Origin: Panulirus ornatus
Taxonomy: Eukaryota > Arthropoda > Malacostraca > Decapoda > Palinuridae
Assembly: GCF_036320965.1 (NCBI RefSeq)
Contig: NC_092271.1
Coordinates: 27,877,536 to 27,941,535, forward strand
Reading direction: 5' to 3'
DNA length: 64,000 nucleotides
This document shows positions 1-11,757 of the stretch, piece by piece. Numbering within the stretch: position 1 is the first letter of the stretch; each line of letters starts with the position of its first letter. A program made the position numbers and the translations under genes. The notes below the pieces were generated by a model. The model did no database searches, was not told where the DNA came from, and saw only the letters and a program-made list of their open reading frames with translations.

Positions 1-960
1 CAACCCCATCCATAAAGAAATTAAACAACCATAGAGACATTATGCATCCCTGCCGCAAACCGACATTCAATGAGAACCAACCACTTTCCTCTCCTACTTT
101 TGCACATGCCTTACATCCTTGATAAAAACTTTTCAGTGCTTCCAGCAACTTGTCTCCTACACCACATACTCTTAATACCTTCCACCGAGCATCTCTATCA
201 ACTCTATAATATGCCTTCTCCAGATCCATAAATGCTTCATACAAATCCATCTGCTTTTTTAAGTATTTCTCACATACATTCTTCAAAGCAAACACCTGAT
301 CCTCACATCCTCTAACACTTCTGAAACCACAATGCTCTTCCCCAACCTGATGCTCTGAACATGTCTTCACCCTCTCAATCAATATCCTCCCATACAATTT
401 CCCAGGAATACTCAACAAACTTATACCTCTGTAATCTGAACACTCACCTTTATCCCCTTTGCCTTTGTACAATGGCACTATGCATGCATTCCGCCAATCT
501 TCAGGCACTTCACCATGAACCATACATGCACTGAATATCCTCACCAATCAGTTAACAACAACAAGTCACCTCATTTTTTAATAAATTCCACTGCAATACC
601 ATTCAAACCATCGCCTTGCCAGCTTTCATCTTCCACAAAGCTTTCACTACCTTTCTCTATTTACCAAATATTTCTCTCTGACCCTCTCACTTTGCATGCC
701 ACCTCACCCAAAACACCCTATATCTGCCACTATATCATCTAACACATTCAACAAACCTTCAAAATACTCGCTCCATCTCCTTCTGACATCACCACTATTC
801 GTTATTACCTCCCCATTAGGCCTCTTCATCGATGTTCCCATTTGTTCTCTTGTCTTAAGCATTTTATTTAACTCTTTCCAAAACATCTTTTTATTATCCC
901 AAAAATTTAATGATACTCTCTCACCTCAGCTCTCAGTTGCCCTCTTTTTCACCTCTTGCA
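1..960 (-). mobile_element. Non-LTR retrotransposon (LINE) fragment, RT region, broken
   Basis: Antisense remnant of the reverse-transcriptase ORF of the LINE family that recurs through this window. On the minus strand one reads pieces of the fingers/palm (DLEKAY-like and LSIPGKLYGR-like motifs, near 220-420) and the region upstream of RT (FWKELNKMLKTREQMGT, near 830-886). Frameshifts and stops break it, and the window edge cuts it. It is the first copy of a 3.44-kb direct duplication (second copy starts at 3438). No endonuclease domain is visible. It lies in an intron of the BTB gene, on the same strand. The LINE clade (RTE/CR1/Jockey-like) was not decided. Confidence 0.8.
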
Positions 961-974
961 TCCTTCACTTGTGT

Positions 975-1575
975 GGTGGGGTGGCGACGGGAATGAATAA
1001 AGGCAGCAATTGTGAATTATGAGAGCCTTGAAGAATGTGTGGAAGTCGAGAACATTATCTCCGAAAGCAAAAATGGCAATGTTTGAAGGAATAGGGGTTC
1101 CAACAATGTTGTATGGTTGCGAGGCGTGGGCTATGGATAGAGTTGTGCGCAGGAGGGTGGATGTGCTGGAAATGAGATGTTTGAGGACAATATGTGGTGT
1201 GAGGTGGTTTGATTGAGTAAGTAATGTAAGGGTAAGAGAGATGTGTGGTAATAAGAAGAGCGTGGTTGAGAGAGCAGAAGAGGGTGTTTTGAAATGGTTT
1301 GGGTACATGGAGAGAATGAGTGAGGAAAGATTGACCAAGAGGATATATGTGTCGGAGGTGGAGGGAACGAGAAGTGGGAGACCAAATTGGAGGTGGAAAG
1401 ATGGAGTGAAAAAGATTTTGTGTGATCGGGGCCTGAACATGCAGGAGGGTGAAAGGCGGGCAAGGAATAGAGTGAATAGGATTGATGTGGTATACCGGGG
1501 TAGACGTGCTGTCAATGGATTGAATCAGGGCATGTGAAGCATCTGGGGTAAACCATGGAAAGTTCTGTGGGGCCT
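975..1575 (+). mobile_element. LINE C-terminal fragment, broken by a TGA
   Basis: Sense fragment carrying the region C-terminal to RT: ALKNVWKSRTLS, then MLYGCEAWAMDR, then a basic GRPNWRWKDGVKK motif and NMQEGERRARNRVN. The frame is interrupted by TGA at about 1214-1216, where the duplicate copy at 4650 has CGA, so one C-to-T change broke this copy. It lies head to head with the antisense RT fragment to its left and runs into the element's 3' tail. Confidence 0.8.
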
Positions 1576-2170
1576 GGATGTGAAAAAGGAGCTGTGGTTT
1601 CAGGCATTATTGCATGACAGCTTGAGACTGAGTGTGAATGAATGGGGCCTTTGTTGTCTTTTCCTAGCGCTACCTCGCACACGTGAGGGGGAGGGGGATG
1701 TTATTCCATATGTGGCAAGTGGCGATGGGAGTGAATAAAGGCAGACAGTGTAAATTGTGTGCTTGTGAAAATATGTACATGTCTGTGTGTATATATATAT
1801 GTGTACATTGAGATGTATGGGTATGTATATTTGTGTGTGGGGACGTGTATGTATATACATGTGTATGGGGGTGGGTTGGGCCATTTCTTTCGTCTGTTTC
1901 CTTGCGCTACCTCGCAAACGCGGGGAGACGACAAAGCAAAATAAACAATAAAAAATAATTATGAATTATGTACATGTGTATTTATGTATGTGTGTGTATG
2001 TATATATATGTATATGTTGAAATGATAGGTATGTATATGTGCTGTGGATGTGTATGTATATAAATGTGTACATGGTGGGTTGGGCATTTTTTCGTCTGTT
2101 TCCTTGCGCTACCTCGCTAACGCAGGAGACAGAGACAAAGTATAATTATACATACATACATACATACATA

Positions 2171-2223
<53 letters not shown>

Positions 2224-2226
2224 TAT
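1576..2226 (+). repeat. LINE 3' tail units and (TA)n tract
   Basis: Contains repeated 3' tail sequence of the LINE family: a GT/TA-rich stretch, then TTTCGTCTGTTTCCTTGCGC, then CTACCTCGC-AACGCGGGA, then GACAAAG. Tail motifs occur near 1660, 1885-1940 and 2090-2140. The segment ends in CATA repeats and a (TA)n run at about 2170-2226. The same series is repeated at 5013-5664. Reading frames here are low complexity and not coding. Confidence 0.7.
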
Positions 2227-2229
2227 ATT

Positions 2230-2347
2230 TTAAATTTTCCAAAAGAAGGAACAGAGAAGGGGCCATATGAGGATATTCCCTCAAAGGCCCAGTCCTCTGT
2301 TCTTAACGCTACCTCGCTAATGCGGGAAATGGCGAATAGTATGAAAA

Positions 2348-2395
<48 letters not shown>
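2230..2395 (+). mobile_element. SINE-like element, 3' part, ending in A-rich/(TA)n
   Basis: Starts near TTTTCCAAAAGAAGGAACAG, passes through GGCCATATGAGGATATTCCC and CAGTCCTCTGTTCTTAACGC, and ends in CTACCTCGCTAATGCGGGAA, GAATAGTATG, an A run and (TA)n. Other copies are near 5678, 7750, 18975 and 39858. Its last ~45 bases resemble the 3' tail of the local LINE, which suggests the SINE uses the LINE machinery. Confidence 0.7.
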
Positions 2396-2398
<3 letters not shown>

Positions 2399-2399
2399 T

Positions 2400-4395
2400 T
2401 GTGCTTTGTCGCTGTCTCCCGCGTTTGCGAGGTAGCGCAAGGAAACAGACGAAAGAAATGGCCCAACCCACCCCCATACACATGTATATACATACGTCCA
2501 CAACACACAAATATACATACCTACACAGCTTTCCATGGATTACCCCAGACGCTTCACAATGCCTTGGTTAAATCTATTGACAGCACGTCGACCCCGGTAT
2601 ATCACATCATTCCAATTCACTCTATTCTTTGCACGCCTTTCACCCTCCTGCATGTTCAGGCCCCGATCACTCAAACTATGTTTCACTCCATCTTTCCACC
2701 TCCAATTTGGTCTCCAACTTCTTGTTCCCTCCACCTCTGAAACATATATCCTCTTTGTCAATCTTTCCTCACTCATTCTCTCCACGTGACCAAACAATTT
2801 CAAAACACCCTCTTCTGCTCTCTCAACCACACTCTTTCTATTACCACAAATCTCTCCTACCCTTTCACTACTTACTCGATCAAACCACCTCAACACGTCC
2901 TCAAACATCTCATTTCCAACACATCCACCCTCCTCCACACAACTCTATCTATAGCCCACACCTCGCAACCATATAACATTGTTGGAACCACTATTCCTTC
3001 AAACATACCCATCTTTGCTTTCTGAGATAATGTTCTCGCCTTCCATAAATTTTTCAACACTCCCAGAACTTTCGCCCTCTCCCCCGCCCTGACTCACTTC
3101 CGCTTCCAAGGTTCCATCCGCTGCCAAATCCACTCCCAGATATCTAAAACACTTCATTTCCTCCAGTTTTTCTCCATTCAAACTTACCTCCCAATTGACT
3201 TGTCCCTCAACCCTACTCTACCTAATAACCTTGCTCTCATTCAAATTTACTCTCAGCTTTCTTCTTTCACACACTTTACCAAATTCGGTCATCAGCTTCT
3301 GCACTTTCTCATCCGAATCAGCCACCAGTGGTGTATCATCAGTGAACAACAACTGACTAACTTCCCAAGCTCTCTCATCCACAACAGACTGCATACTTGC
3401 CCCTCTTTCTAAAACTCTTGCATTCACCTCCCTAACAACCCCATCCATAAAGAAATTAAACAACCATAGAGACATTATGCATCCCTGCCGCAAACCGACA
3501 TTCAATGAGAACCAACCACTTTCCTCTCCTCCTACTTTTGCACATGCCTTACATCCTTGATAAAAACTTTTCAGTGCTTCCAGCAACTTGTCTCCGACAC
3601 CACATACTCTTAATACCTTCCACAGAGCATCTCTATCAACTCTATAATATGCCTTCTCCAGATCCATAAATGCTTCATACAAATCCATCTGCTTTTTTAA
3701 GTATTTCTCACATACATTCTTCAAAGCAAACACCTGATCCTCACATCCTCTAACACTTCTGAAAGCACAATGCTCTTCCCCAATCTGATGCTCTGAACAT
3801 GTCTTCACCCTCTCAATCAATATCCTCCCATACAATTTCCCAGGAATACTCAACAAACTTATACCTCTGTAATCTGAACACTCACCTTTATCCCCTTTGC
3901 CTTTGTACAATGGCACTATGCATGCATTCCGCCAATCTTCAGGCACTTCACCATGAACCATACATGCACTGAATATCCTCACCAATCAGTTAACAACAAC
4001 AGTCACCTCATTTTTTAATAAATTCCACTGCAATACCATTCAAACCATTGCCTTGCCAGCTTTCATCTTCCACAAAGCTTTCACTACCTTTCTCTATTTA
4101 CCAAATATTTCTCCCTGACCCTCTCACTTTGCATGCCACCTCACCCAAAACACCCTATATCTGCCACTATATCATCTAACACATTCAACAAACCTTCAAA
4201 ATACTCGCTCCATCTCCTTCTGACATCACCACTATTCGTTATTACCTCCCCATTAGGCCTCTTCATCGATGTTCCCATTTGTTCTCTTGTCTTAAGCATT
4301 TTATTTAACTCTTTCCAAAACATCTTTTTATTATCCCAAAAATTTAATGATACTCTCTCACCTCAGCTCTCAGTTGCCCTCTTTTTCACCTCTTG
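2400..4395 (-). mobile_element. LINE copy, RT to 3' tail, frameshifted
   Basis: Most extended copy within the duplication. Minus-strand order: pre-RT region (4141-4323), a 255-codon open RT segment (3218-3985) with PLYKGKGDKG, SLLSIPGKLYGR, DLEKAY, GLRQGC and an active-site box LLFTDDT, then the post-RT region (2999-3181 and 2540-2938), then the LINE tail at 2400-2530. The active-site box has Thr where other copies have Ala (LLFADDT); both aspartates are kept. Frameshifts separate the segments and no endonuclease is seen, so the copy is 5'-truncated and dead. It is intronic to the BTB gene. Confidence 0.85.
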
Positions 4396-4409
4396 CATCC
4401 TTCACTTGT

Positions 4410-5400
4410 GTGGTGGGGTGGCGACGGGAATGAATAAAGGCAGCAATTGTGAATTATGAGAGCCTTGAAGAATGTGTGGAAGTCGAGAACATTATCTCCG
4501 AAAGCAAAAATGGCAATGTTTGAAGGAATAGGGGTTCCACCAATGTTGTATGGTTGCGAGGCGTGGGCTATGGATAGAGTTGTGCGCAGGAGGGTGGATG
4601 TGCTGGAAATGAGATGTTTGAGGACAATATGGGGTGTGAGGTGGTTTGATCGAGTAAGTAATGTAAGGGTAAGAGAGATGTGTGGTAATAAGAAGAGCGT
4701 GGTTGAGAGAGCAGAAGAGGGTATTTTGAAATGGTTTGGGTACATGGAGAGAATGAGTGAGGAAAGATTGACCAAGAGGATATATGTGTTGGAGGTGGAG
4801 GGAACGAGAAGTGGGAGACCAAATTGGAGGTGGAAAGACGGAGTGAAAAAGATTTTGTGTGATCGGGGCCTGAACATGCAGGAGGGTGAAAGGCGGGCAA
4901 GGAATAGAGTGAATAGGATTGATGTGGTATACCGGGGTAGACGTGCTGTCAATGGATTGAATCAGGGTATGTGAAGCATCTGGGGTAAACCATGGAAAGT
5001 TCTGTGGGGCCTGGATGTGAAAAAGGAGCTGTGGTTTCGGGCATTATTGCATGACAGCTTGAGACTGAGTGTGAACGAATGGGGCCTTTGTTGTCTTTTC
5101 CTAGCGCTACCTCGCACACGTGAGGGGGAGGGGGATGTTATTCCATATGTGGCAAGTGGCGATGGGAGTGAATAAAGGCAGACAGTGTAAATTGTGTGCT
5201 TGTGTATATATGTACATGTCTGTGTGTATATATATATGTGTACATTGAGATGTATGGGTATGTATATTTGTGTGTGGGGACGTGTATGTATATACATGTG
5301 TATGGGGGTGGGTTGGGCCATTTCTTTCGTCTGTTTCCTTGCGCTACCTCGCAAACGCGGGAGACGACAAAGCAAAATAAACAATAAAAAATAATTATGA
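4410..5400 (+). mobile_element. LINE C-terminal fragment with 3' tail, open frame
   Basis: Sense fragment with a 172-codon open frame (4456-4974) covering ALKNVWKSRTLS through GRPNWRWKDGVKK to NGLNQGM, followed by the tail (CTACCTCGCACACGTGAGGG near 5107 and the GCGCTACCTCGCAAACGCGG motif near 5340). It has no RT motifs, so it cannot move by itself. Its 5' end abuts a short tail-like piece (GAATGAATAAAGGCAG) and the 5' end of the antisense LINE. Confidence 0.8.
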
Positions 5401-5499
5401 ATTATGTACATGTGTATTTATGTATGTGTGTGTATGTATATATATGTATATGTTGAAATGATAGGTATGTATATGTGCTGTGGATGTGTATGTATATAA

Positions 5500-5592
5500 A
5501 TGTGTACATGGGTGGGTTGGGCATTTTTTCGTCTGTTTCCTTGCGCTACCTCGCTAACGCAGGAGACAGAGACAAAGTATAATTATACATAC

Positions 5593-5667
<75 letters not shown>

Positions 5668-5784
5668 AAATTTTCCAAAAGAAGGAACAGAGAAGGGGGC
5701 CATATGAGGATATTCCCTCAAAGGCCCAGTCCTCTGTTCTTAACGCTACCTCGCTAATGCGGGAAATGGCGAATAGTATGAAAA

Positions 5785-5830
<46 letters not shown>
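5500..5830 (+). repeat. LINE tail, (TA)n and SINE 3' part
   Basis: A LINE-tail unit at about 5520-5580 leads into CATA repeats and a long (TA)n (5607-5664). This is followed by a SINE 3' part (5678-5792) that again ends in an A run and (TA)n (5793-5828). It duplicates 2060-2395. Confidence 0.75.
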
Positions 5831-5831
<1 letters not shown>

Positions 5832-7042
5832 TTGTGCTTTGTCGCTGTCTCCCGCGTTTGCGAGGTAGCGCAAGGAAACAGACGAAAGAAATGGCCCAAC
5901 CCACCCCCATACACATGTATATACATACGTCCACACACACAAATATACATACCTACACAGCTTTCCATGGATTACCCCAGACGCTTCACATGCCTTGATT
6001 CAATCCACTGACAGCACGTCAACCCCGGTATACCACATCGCTCCAATTCACTCTATTCCTTGCCCTCCTTTGACCCTCCTGCATGTTCAGGCCCCGATCA
6101 CACAAAATCTTTTTCACTCCATCTTTCCACCTCCAATTTGGTCTCCCTCTTCTCCTCGTTCCCTCCACCTCCGACACGTATATCCTCTTGGTCAATCTTT
6201 CCTCACTCATTCTCTCCATGTGACCAAACCATTTCAAAACACCCTCTTCTGCTCTCTCAACCACGCTCTTTTTATTTCCACACATCTCTCTTACCCTTAC
6301 GTTACTTACTCGATCAAACCACCTCACACCACACATTGTCCTCAAACATCTCATTTCCAGCACATCCATCCTCCTGCACACAACTCTATCCATAGACCAA
6401 GCCTCGCAACCATACAACATTGTTGGAACCACTATTCCTTCAAACATACCCATTTTTGCTTTCCGAGATAATGTTCTCGACTTCCACACATTCTTCAAGG
6501 CTCCCAGAATTTTTGCCCCCTCCCCCACCCTATGATCCACTTCCGCTTCCATGGTTCCATCCGCTGCCAGATCCACTCCCAGATATCTAAAACATTTCAC
6601 TTCCTCCAGTTTTTCTCCATTCAAACTCACCTCCCAATTGACTTGACACTCAACCCTACTGTACCTAATAACCTTGCTCTTATTCACATTTACTCTTAAC
6701 TTTCTTCTTCCACACACTTTACCAAATTCAGTCACCAGCTTCTGCAGTTTCTCACATGAATCAGCCACCAGCGCTGTATCATCAGCAAACAACAACTGAC
6801 TCACTTCCCATGCTCTCTCATCCCCAACAGACTTCATACTTGCCCCTCTTTCCAAAACTCTTGCATTCACCTCCCAAACAACCCCATCCATAAACAAATT
6901 AAACAACCATGGAGACATCACACACCCCTGCCGCAAACCTACATTCACTGAGAACCAATCACTTTCCTCTCTTCCTACACGTACACATGCCTTACATCCT
7001 CGATAAAAACTTTTCACTGCTTCTAACAACTTGCCTCCCACA

Positions 7043-7046
<4 letters not shown>
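5830..7046 (-). mobile_element. Young LINE copy with a 340-codon open frame
   Basis: Minus-strand copy with an intact frame at 6019-7041. It starts inside RT (LLEAVKSFYRGCKACVRVG), has GLRQGCVMSPWLFN, the catalytic LLFADDTALVADS, the SRVECQVNW and GEKLEEVKCFRYLGVDLAAD segments, and the C-terminal GRPNWRWKDGVKK to VVYRG end. The tail and the GCG/CTACCT/CGC motif follow at 5840-5965. The 5' end is cut exactly at a (TA)n tract (7047-7093). It closely resembles the copy at 22720-23600 and is among the youngest here. Confidence 0.88.

Positions 7047-7093
<47 letters not shown>
7047..7093. repeat. (TA)n microsatellite at the LINE 5' border
   Basis: About 47 bp of TA repeats directly abut the truncated 5' end of the minus-strand LINE. 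The LINE at 22720 borders a (TA)n in the same way. Confidence 0.95.
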
Positions 7094-7095
<2 letters not shown>

Positions 7096-7306
7096 TGAAA
7101 AAACTCACAGGATAGCTTACAACCTAATACTCATGTATTAAAGAAAAAAAAAAAAAATACAGAACTGTTCACAATCAAGCACCCATTTTAAACAATCAGT
7201 AATTCATTACTAGATACTAGAACACACAATTTTAAGATTTCTTAACATGCTGTTTGTTTCCAGTGCCAGAACAAGCAAATATACTCAACAGAAAATTATT
7301 CCTTAC

Positions 7307-7387
7307 CTTTTCCCTAAGTACCCTGAGGATTTCAAAGAATGTGGTTTTGTGGTTGTTCCACTTGAGGCTCAAAAGTCCATCCTCCAT
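7307..7387 (-). CDS. First coding exon of a BTB/POZ-domain protein
   Basis: On the minus strand an acceptor (TTTATTTCAG, exon from 7395) leads into ATG at 7387. The 27 codons read MEDGLLSLKWNNHKTTFFEI and then LRVLREK, ending at donor AAG|GTAAGG (7307, phase 0). The LSLKWNNH...F start is the hallmark N-terminus of arthropod BTB proteins of the tramtrack/bric-a-brac/lola/broad type, which are usually transcription factors with zinc fingers. The rest of the BTB domain (normally starting with a D-T/C-L strand) is not in 1-7306, which is all repeats, so the next exon lies left of the window. The 5'UTR exon and promoter near 13.8 kb fit as its upstream end. Confidence 0.75.
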
Positions 7388-7394
7388 TTTGACA

Positions 7395-7744
7395 TCTGAA
7401 ATAAACAATAATATTTTGTGGCATTTTTATGAAACATGTCACCTTAAACTCTCCTATTTTATGAAAGGCTCAAGAAATAATGCTGGACTTTTAACATACT
7501 GAAGGACTGGATGTTTGAAGACTTCCACAAATGAAAAACAATTGTTTTATGTGCCATTTTCACTCCTTCAATCCCCTATGTTCATCAGTTACATATAAAA
7601 AAAATTTAAACATCCAGAATCAAAATCTTAATCCAGTGGGTAGAGGTGTGAACAAAAAATTATATATATCCCTGAGGATAAAGGATAAAGAATACTTCAA
7701 ATGTATTCCTGCATGTAGTAGAAGGTAACTGGAGGTGTGTGTGT
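7395..7744. other. Unique intron sequence upstream of BTB exon
   Basis: AT-rich sequence between the BTB coding exon and the next SINE. No further exon, RNA gene or repeat family was recognised. A short (GT)n occurs at 7736-7755. Confidence 0.5.
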
Positions 7745-7749
7745 GTGTG

Positions 7750-7892
7750 TGTGTGGAAATCCTCCCCTCCCATTTTCAATTTTCCTAAAGAAGAAACAAA
7801 GAAGGGGGCCAAGTGAGGGTATTCCCTCTAAGGCTCAGTCCTCTGTTATCAATGCTACCTTGCTAATGCAAGAAATATGAACAAGAAAAAAT
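7750..7892 (+). mobile_element. SINE copy, degenerate
   Basis: Carries GGAAATCCTCCCCTCCC, then AAGAAGAAACAAAGAAGGGG, GGCCAAGTGAGGGTATTCCC and AATGCTACCTTGCTAATGCA. It lies next to a (GT)n and matches the family at 2230 and 39858, with more substitutions. Confidence 0.7.
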
Positions 7893-7894
7893 AT

Positions 7895-9745
7895 ATGTTC
7901 TAGAAGGAGGTAAATAACATGCGTAAGATGAGAACAAATGGGAACATCGATGAAGGGGCAAGTGGGGAGGTAATAACAGGTAGTGATGAAGTGAGGAGAT
8001 GGAGTGTACATTTTGAAGGTTTGTTGAATGTGTTTAATGATGGAGTGGCAGATATAGGGTGTTTTGGTAAGGGTGGTGAGCAAAGTGAGGGAGTCAGGGA
8101 GAATGGTTTGGTAGAGAGAATTTGTGGAAGCTTTACAGAACATGAAATCCAGCAAGGCGGTGGGTTTGGATGGTGTTCCAGTGGAATTTATCAAAAATGG
8201 GATGACTGTGTTCTTGATTGGGTGGTAAGGATATTCAATCTATGTATGGATCATGGTAAAGTGCATGAGGATTGGCAGAATGCATGCATAGTGCCATTGT
8301 ACAAAGGCAAAGGGGATAAAGGTTAGTGTTCGAACTACAGAAGCATAAATTTGTCGAGTATTCCTGGGAAAGTATATGTGAGGGCATGATTAAGAGGGTG
8401 AAGGCATGTACAGAGCATCAGTCTGGGGAAGAGCAGTATGGTTTCAGAACTGTTAGAGGATGTGTGGATCAGGTGTTAGCTTTGAAGAATGTATGTGAGA
8501 AATACTTAGAAAAACAAATGGATTTGTATGCAGCATTTATGGATATAGAGAAGGTATATATATGACAGGGTTGATAGATGCTTTATGGAAAGTTTTAAGA
8601 GTATATGGTTTGGGAGGTAAGTTGCTAGAAGCAGTGAAAAGTTTTCATCAAGGATGCAAGACATGTATACGAGTAGAAAGAAAGGAGTGATCAGTTCCCA
8701 GTGATGGTCGGTCTGCAGCAGGGGTGTGTGATGTCCCATGGTTCTTTACTTTGTTTATGGATGGGGTTGTTAGGCAGGTGAAAGAGTTTTGGAGAGAGGG
8801 GCGAGTATGCAGTTTGTTGGGGATGAGAGGGACCTGGGAAGTGAGTCAGATGTTTTCTGCCGATGATACAGCTCAAGTGACTGATTCAAGTGAGGAAGTG
8901 TATTAGTTGGTGACTGAGTTTGGAAGTGTGTGAAAGGAGAAGTTGAGAGTAAATGTGAATTAGAGCAAGGTTATTAGGTTCAGTAGGGTTGAGGGACAAG
9001 TTAATTGGGATGCAAGTTTGAATGTAGAAAAAATGGAGGAAGAAGTGCTTTAGATATCTGTAAGTGGATTTAGCAGCAAATGGAATCATGGAAGCAAAAG
9101 CAAGTCACAGGGTAGGGGAGGGGGCGAAGGTCCTGGGAGTGATGAAAAATGTGTGGCTTCGCCCCCTGGGAGAGATAAGAAATGTCTGAAAGGAGAAAAC
9201 ATAATCTCAAAGAGCAAAAATGGGTTTGTTTGAAGGAATAGTAGTTCCAACAATATTATATGGTTACAAGGCATGAGCTATAGATAGGACTGTACAGAGG
9301 AGAGTGAATGTATCGCAACATAAAAGTTTTGAGGGCAATATGTGGTGTGAGGTGGCTTGATCGAGTAAGTAATGAAAGAGTAAGAGAGGTGTGTGGTAAT
9401 ATAAGAGGGTGAGGATGAGAGAGCAGAACAGGGTGTGTTGAAATGATTTGGACATATGGAGAGAATACGCGAGGAAAGATTGACAAAAAGGGCATATGTA
9501 TCGGGCAGAGGGAACAAGGAGAGGCAGGAGACCAAATCGGAGGTGGAAGGATGGAGTGAAAAAGTCTTTGAGCGATTGGGGCCTGTACATACAGGAGGGT
9601 GAGAGACATGCAAGGAACAGAGTGAATTGGAACGATATGGTATACTGGGGTTGTTGTGTTGTCAATGGACTGAACCAGGGCTCATGAAACATCTAGGGTA
9701 AAACATAGAAAGGTCTGTGGGGCCTGGATGTGGATAGGAAGCTAT
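7895..9745 (+). mobile_element. Degenerate LINE copy, sense
   Basis: Plus-strand copy, old and frameshifted. The pre-RT region with GNIDEGASGEVITGSDEVRR is at 7919-8326. RT follows with PLYKGKGDKG, YGFRTVRGCVDQVLALKNVC and MDIEKVY (8326-8565). The active-site box near 8855 reads FSADDTAQVTDS, and the C-terminal GRRPNRRWKDGVKKSL is at 9496-9687. Stops and frameshifts lie throughout. Its 3' end faces the 3' end of the antisense copy at 9800. Confidence 0.8.
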
Positions 9746-9799
9746 GGTTTCAGTGCATCACACATAACAGATAGAGACACTGAAACCACATCCAGTCCC

Positions 9800-11757
9800 C
9801 AAAAAACTTTCCATGGTTTACCCCAGACGCTTCATACCCTGGTTCAATCCACTGACAGCACGGCGACCCCGGTATACCACATCTTTCCAATTCACTCTAC
9901 TCCTTGCACGCCTTTCACCCTTCTGCATGTTCAGGCCCCAATCACTCAAAATCTTCACTCCATCCTTCCATCTCTAATTTGGTCTCCCACTTCTCGTTCC
10001 CTCCATATCTGACACATATATCCTCTTGGTCAATCTTTCCTCACTCGTTCTCTCCATTTCAATACACCCTCTTCTGCTCTCTCAACCACACCTCTCTCTT
10101 ACCCTTTCATTACTTACTCGATCAAACCACCTCACACCACGTATTGTCCTAAAACATCTCATTTCCAACACATCCACCCTCCTCTGCACAAACCAATCTA
10201 TAGCCCATGCCTCGCGAACATATAACATTGTTAGAACCACTATTCCTTCAAACATACCCATTTTTGCTTTCTGAGATAATGTTCTCGCCTTCCAAACATT
10301 CTTCAACGCTCCCAGAACCTTTGCCCCTTCCCCCACCCTGTGACTCACTTCTACTTCCATGGTTCCATCCACTACAAATTCCACACCCAGATATCTAAAA
10401 CACTTCACTTCCTCCAGTTTTTCTCCAATCAAACTTAACTCCCCATTGACTTGTCCCCTCAACCCTACTATACCTAATATCCTTGCTCTTATTCACATTT
10501 ACTTTCAGCTTTCTTCTTTCACACTCTTCACCAAACTCAGTTCCCAGCTTCTGCAGTTTCTCACCCGAATCAGCCACCAGTGCTGTATCATCCATAAACA
10601 ACTGACTCGCTTCCCAAGCCCTCATCCACAACAGGCTGCATACTTGCCCCTCTTTCCAAAACTCTTGCATTCACCTCCCTAAAAAACCCAACCATAAACA
10701 ACTTAAACAACCATGGAGACATAATACACCCCTGCCACAAATCGACATTCACTGGGAACCAATCACTCACCTCTCTTCCTACTCATACACGTCTTACATC
10801 CTCGATAAAAACTTTTCAGTGCTTCTAGCAACTTGCCTCCCACAGCACATACTCTTCATACCTTCCACAGAGCATCTCTATCAATTCTTTATCATATCCA
10901 GATCCATAAATGCTACATACAAATCCATTTGTTTTTCTAAGTATTTCTCACATACATTCTTCAAAGCAAACACCTGATCTACACATCCTCTACCACTTCT
11001 GAAACTACACTGCTCTTCTCCAATCTGATGCTCCGGTCCATGCCTTCACCCTCTCAATCAATAACCTCCCATATAATTTCCCAGGAATACTCAACAAACT
11101 TATACCTCTGTAGTTTAAACATTCATCTTTATGCCCTTTGCCTTTGTACAATGGCACTACGCATGCATTCCACCAATCCTCAGGCACTTCATGAGCCATA
11201 CATACAGTGACTATCCTCACCAACCAGTCAACAACAGTCACCCCCTTTTTTAATAAATTCCACTGCAATACCATTCAAACCAATGCATTGCCGACTTTCA
11301 TCTTCTGCAAGCTTTCACTACCTCTTCTCTGTTTACCAAATCATTCTCCCTGACCCTCTCACATCACACACCACCTCAACCGAAACATCCTTTATCTGCC
11401 ACTCTATCATCTAACACATTCAACAAACCCTCAAAATACTCACTTCATCTCCTTCTCACATCACCACTACTTGTTATTGCCTCCCCATTAGCCCCCTTCA
11501 CCGATGTTCCCATTTGTTCTCTTGTCTTGTGCACTTTATTTACCTCCTTCCAAAACATTGTTTTATTCTCCCTAAAATTTAATGATACTCTCTCACCTCA
11601 ACTCTCATTTGACCTCTTTTCTACCTCTTTCGACCTCCCGCCTCTCTTTTATACATCTCTCAGTCGTTTGCACTATTTCCCTACAAAACTCGTCCAAATG
11701 CCTCTCTCTTCTCTTTCACTAATAATCTTACTTCTTCATCCCACCACTCAGTACTGA
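9800..11757 (-). mobile_element. Degenerate LINE copy, antisense
   Basis: Minus-strand remnant with C-terminal motifs at 9820-10060, GEKLEEVKCFRYLGVEFVVD near 10400, an active-site stretch altered to FMDDTALVADSG near 10590, and PLYKGKGHKDECLNYRGISL near 11140. It extends to pre-RT sequence near 11500. Several stops and frameshifts. It forms a tail-to-tail pair with the sense copy at 7895-9745. Confidence 0.8.

Larger units (their letters stand above)
1..2530. repeat. Copy 1 of a 3.44-kb direct duplication
   Basis: Bases 1-2530 recur almost unchanged at 3438-5965, with an offset of 3437 bp over most of the length (for example 696 with 4133 and 1019 with 4456). The unit spans an antisense RT fragment, a sense LINE C-terminus, LINE tails, a SINE and two (TA)n tracts. 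Differences are few point changes and (TA)n length. Flanking LINE sequence (2540-3437 against 5966-6880) is clearly more diverged, so the near-identity comes from one recent duplication and not from the family as a whole. Confidence 0.85.
3438..5965. repeat. Copy 2 of a 3.44-kb direct duplication
   Basis: Partner of 1-2530. Its left edge falls inside the antisense LINE at 2400-4395, so that element is partly inside the repeat. This copy keeps the LINE C-terminal frame open (4456-4974) where copy 1 has a stop. Its second (TA)n at 5607-5664 is longer than that of copy 1. Confidence 0.85.

Noticed and set aside
960..1575. Twin-priming 5' inversion as the source of the head-to-head LINE pair
   Set aside because: In the duplicate (2400-5400) the antisense part has its own C-terminus and tail, so it is a separate full insertion and not the inverted 5' half of the sense part.
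2584..2976. Plus-strand frames such as HPLLLSQPHSFYYH and PQTSHFQHIHPP
   Set aside because: These recur at every antisense LINE copy and are shadows of the LINE coding strand.
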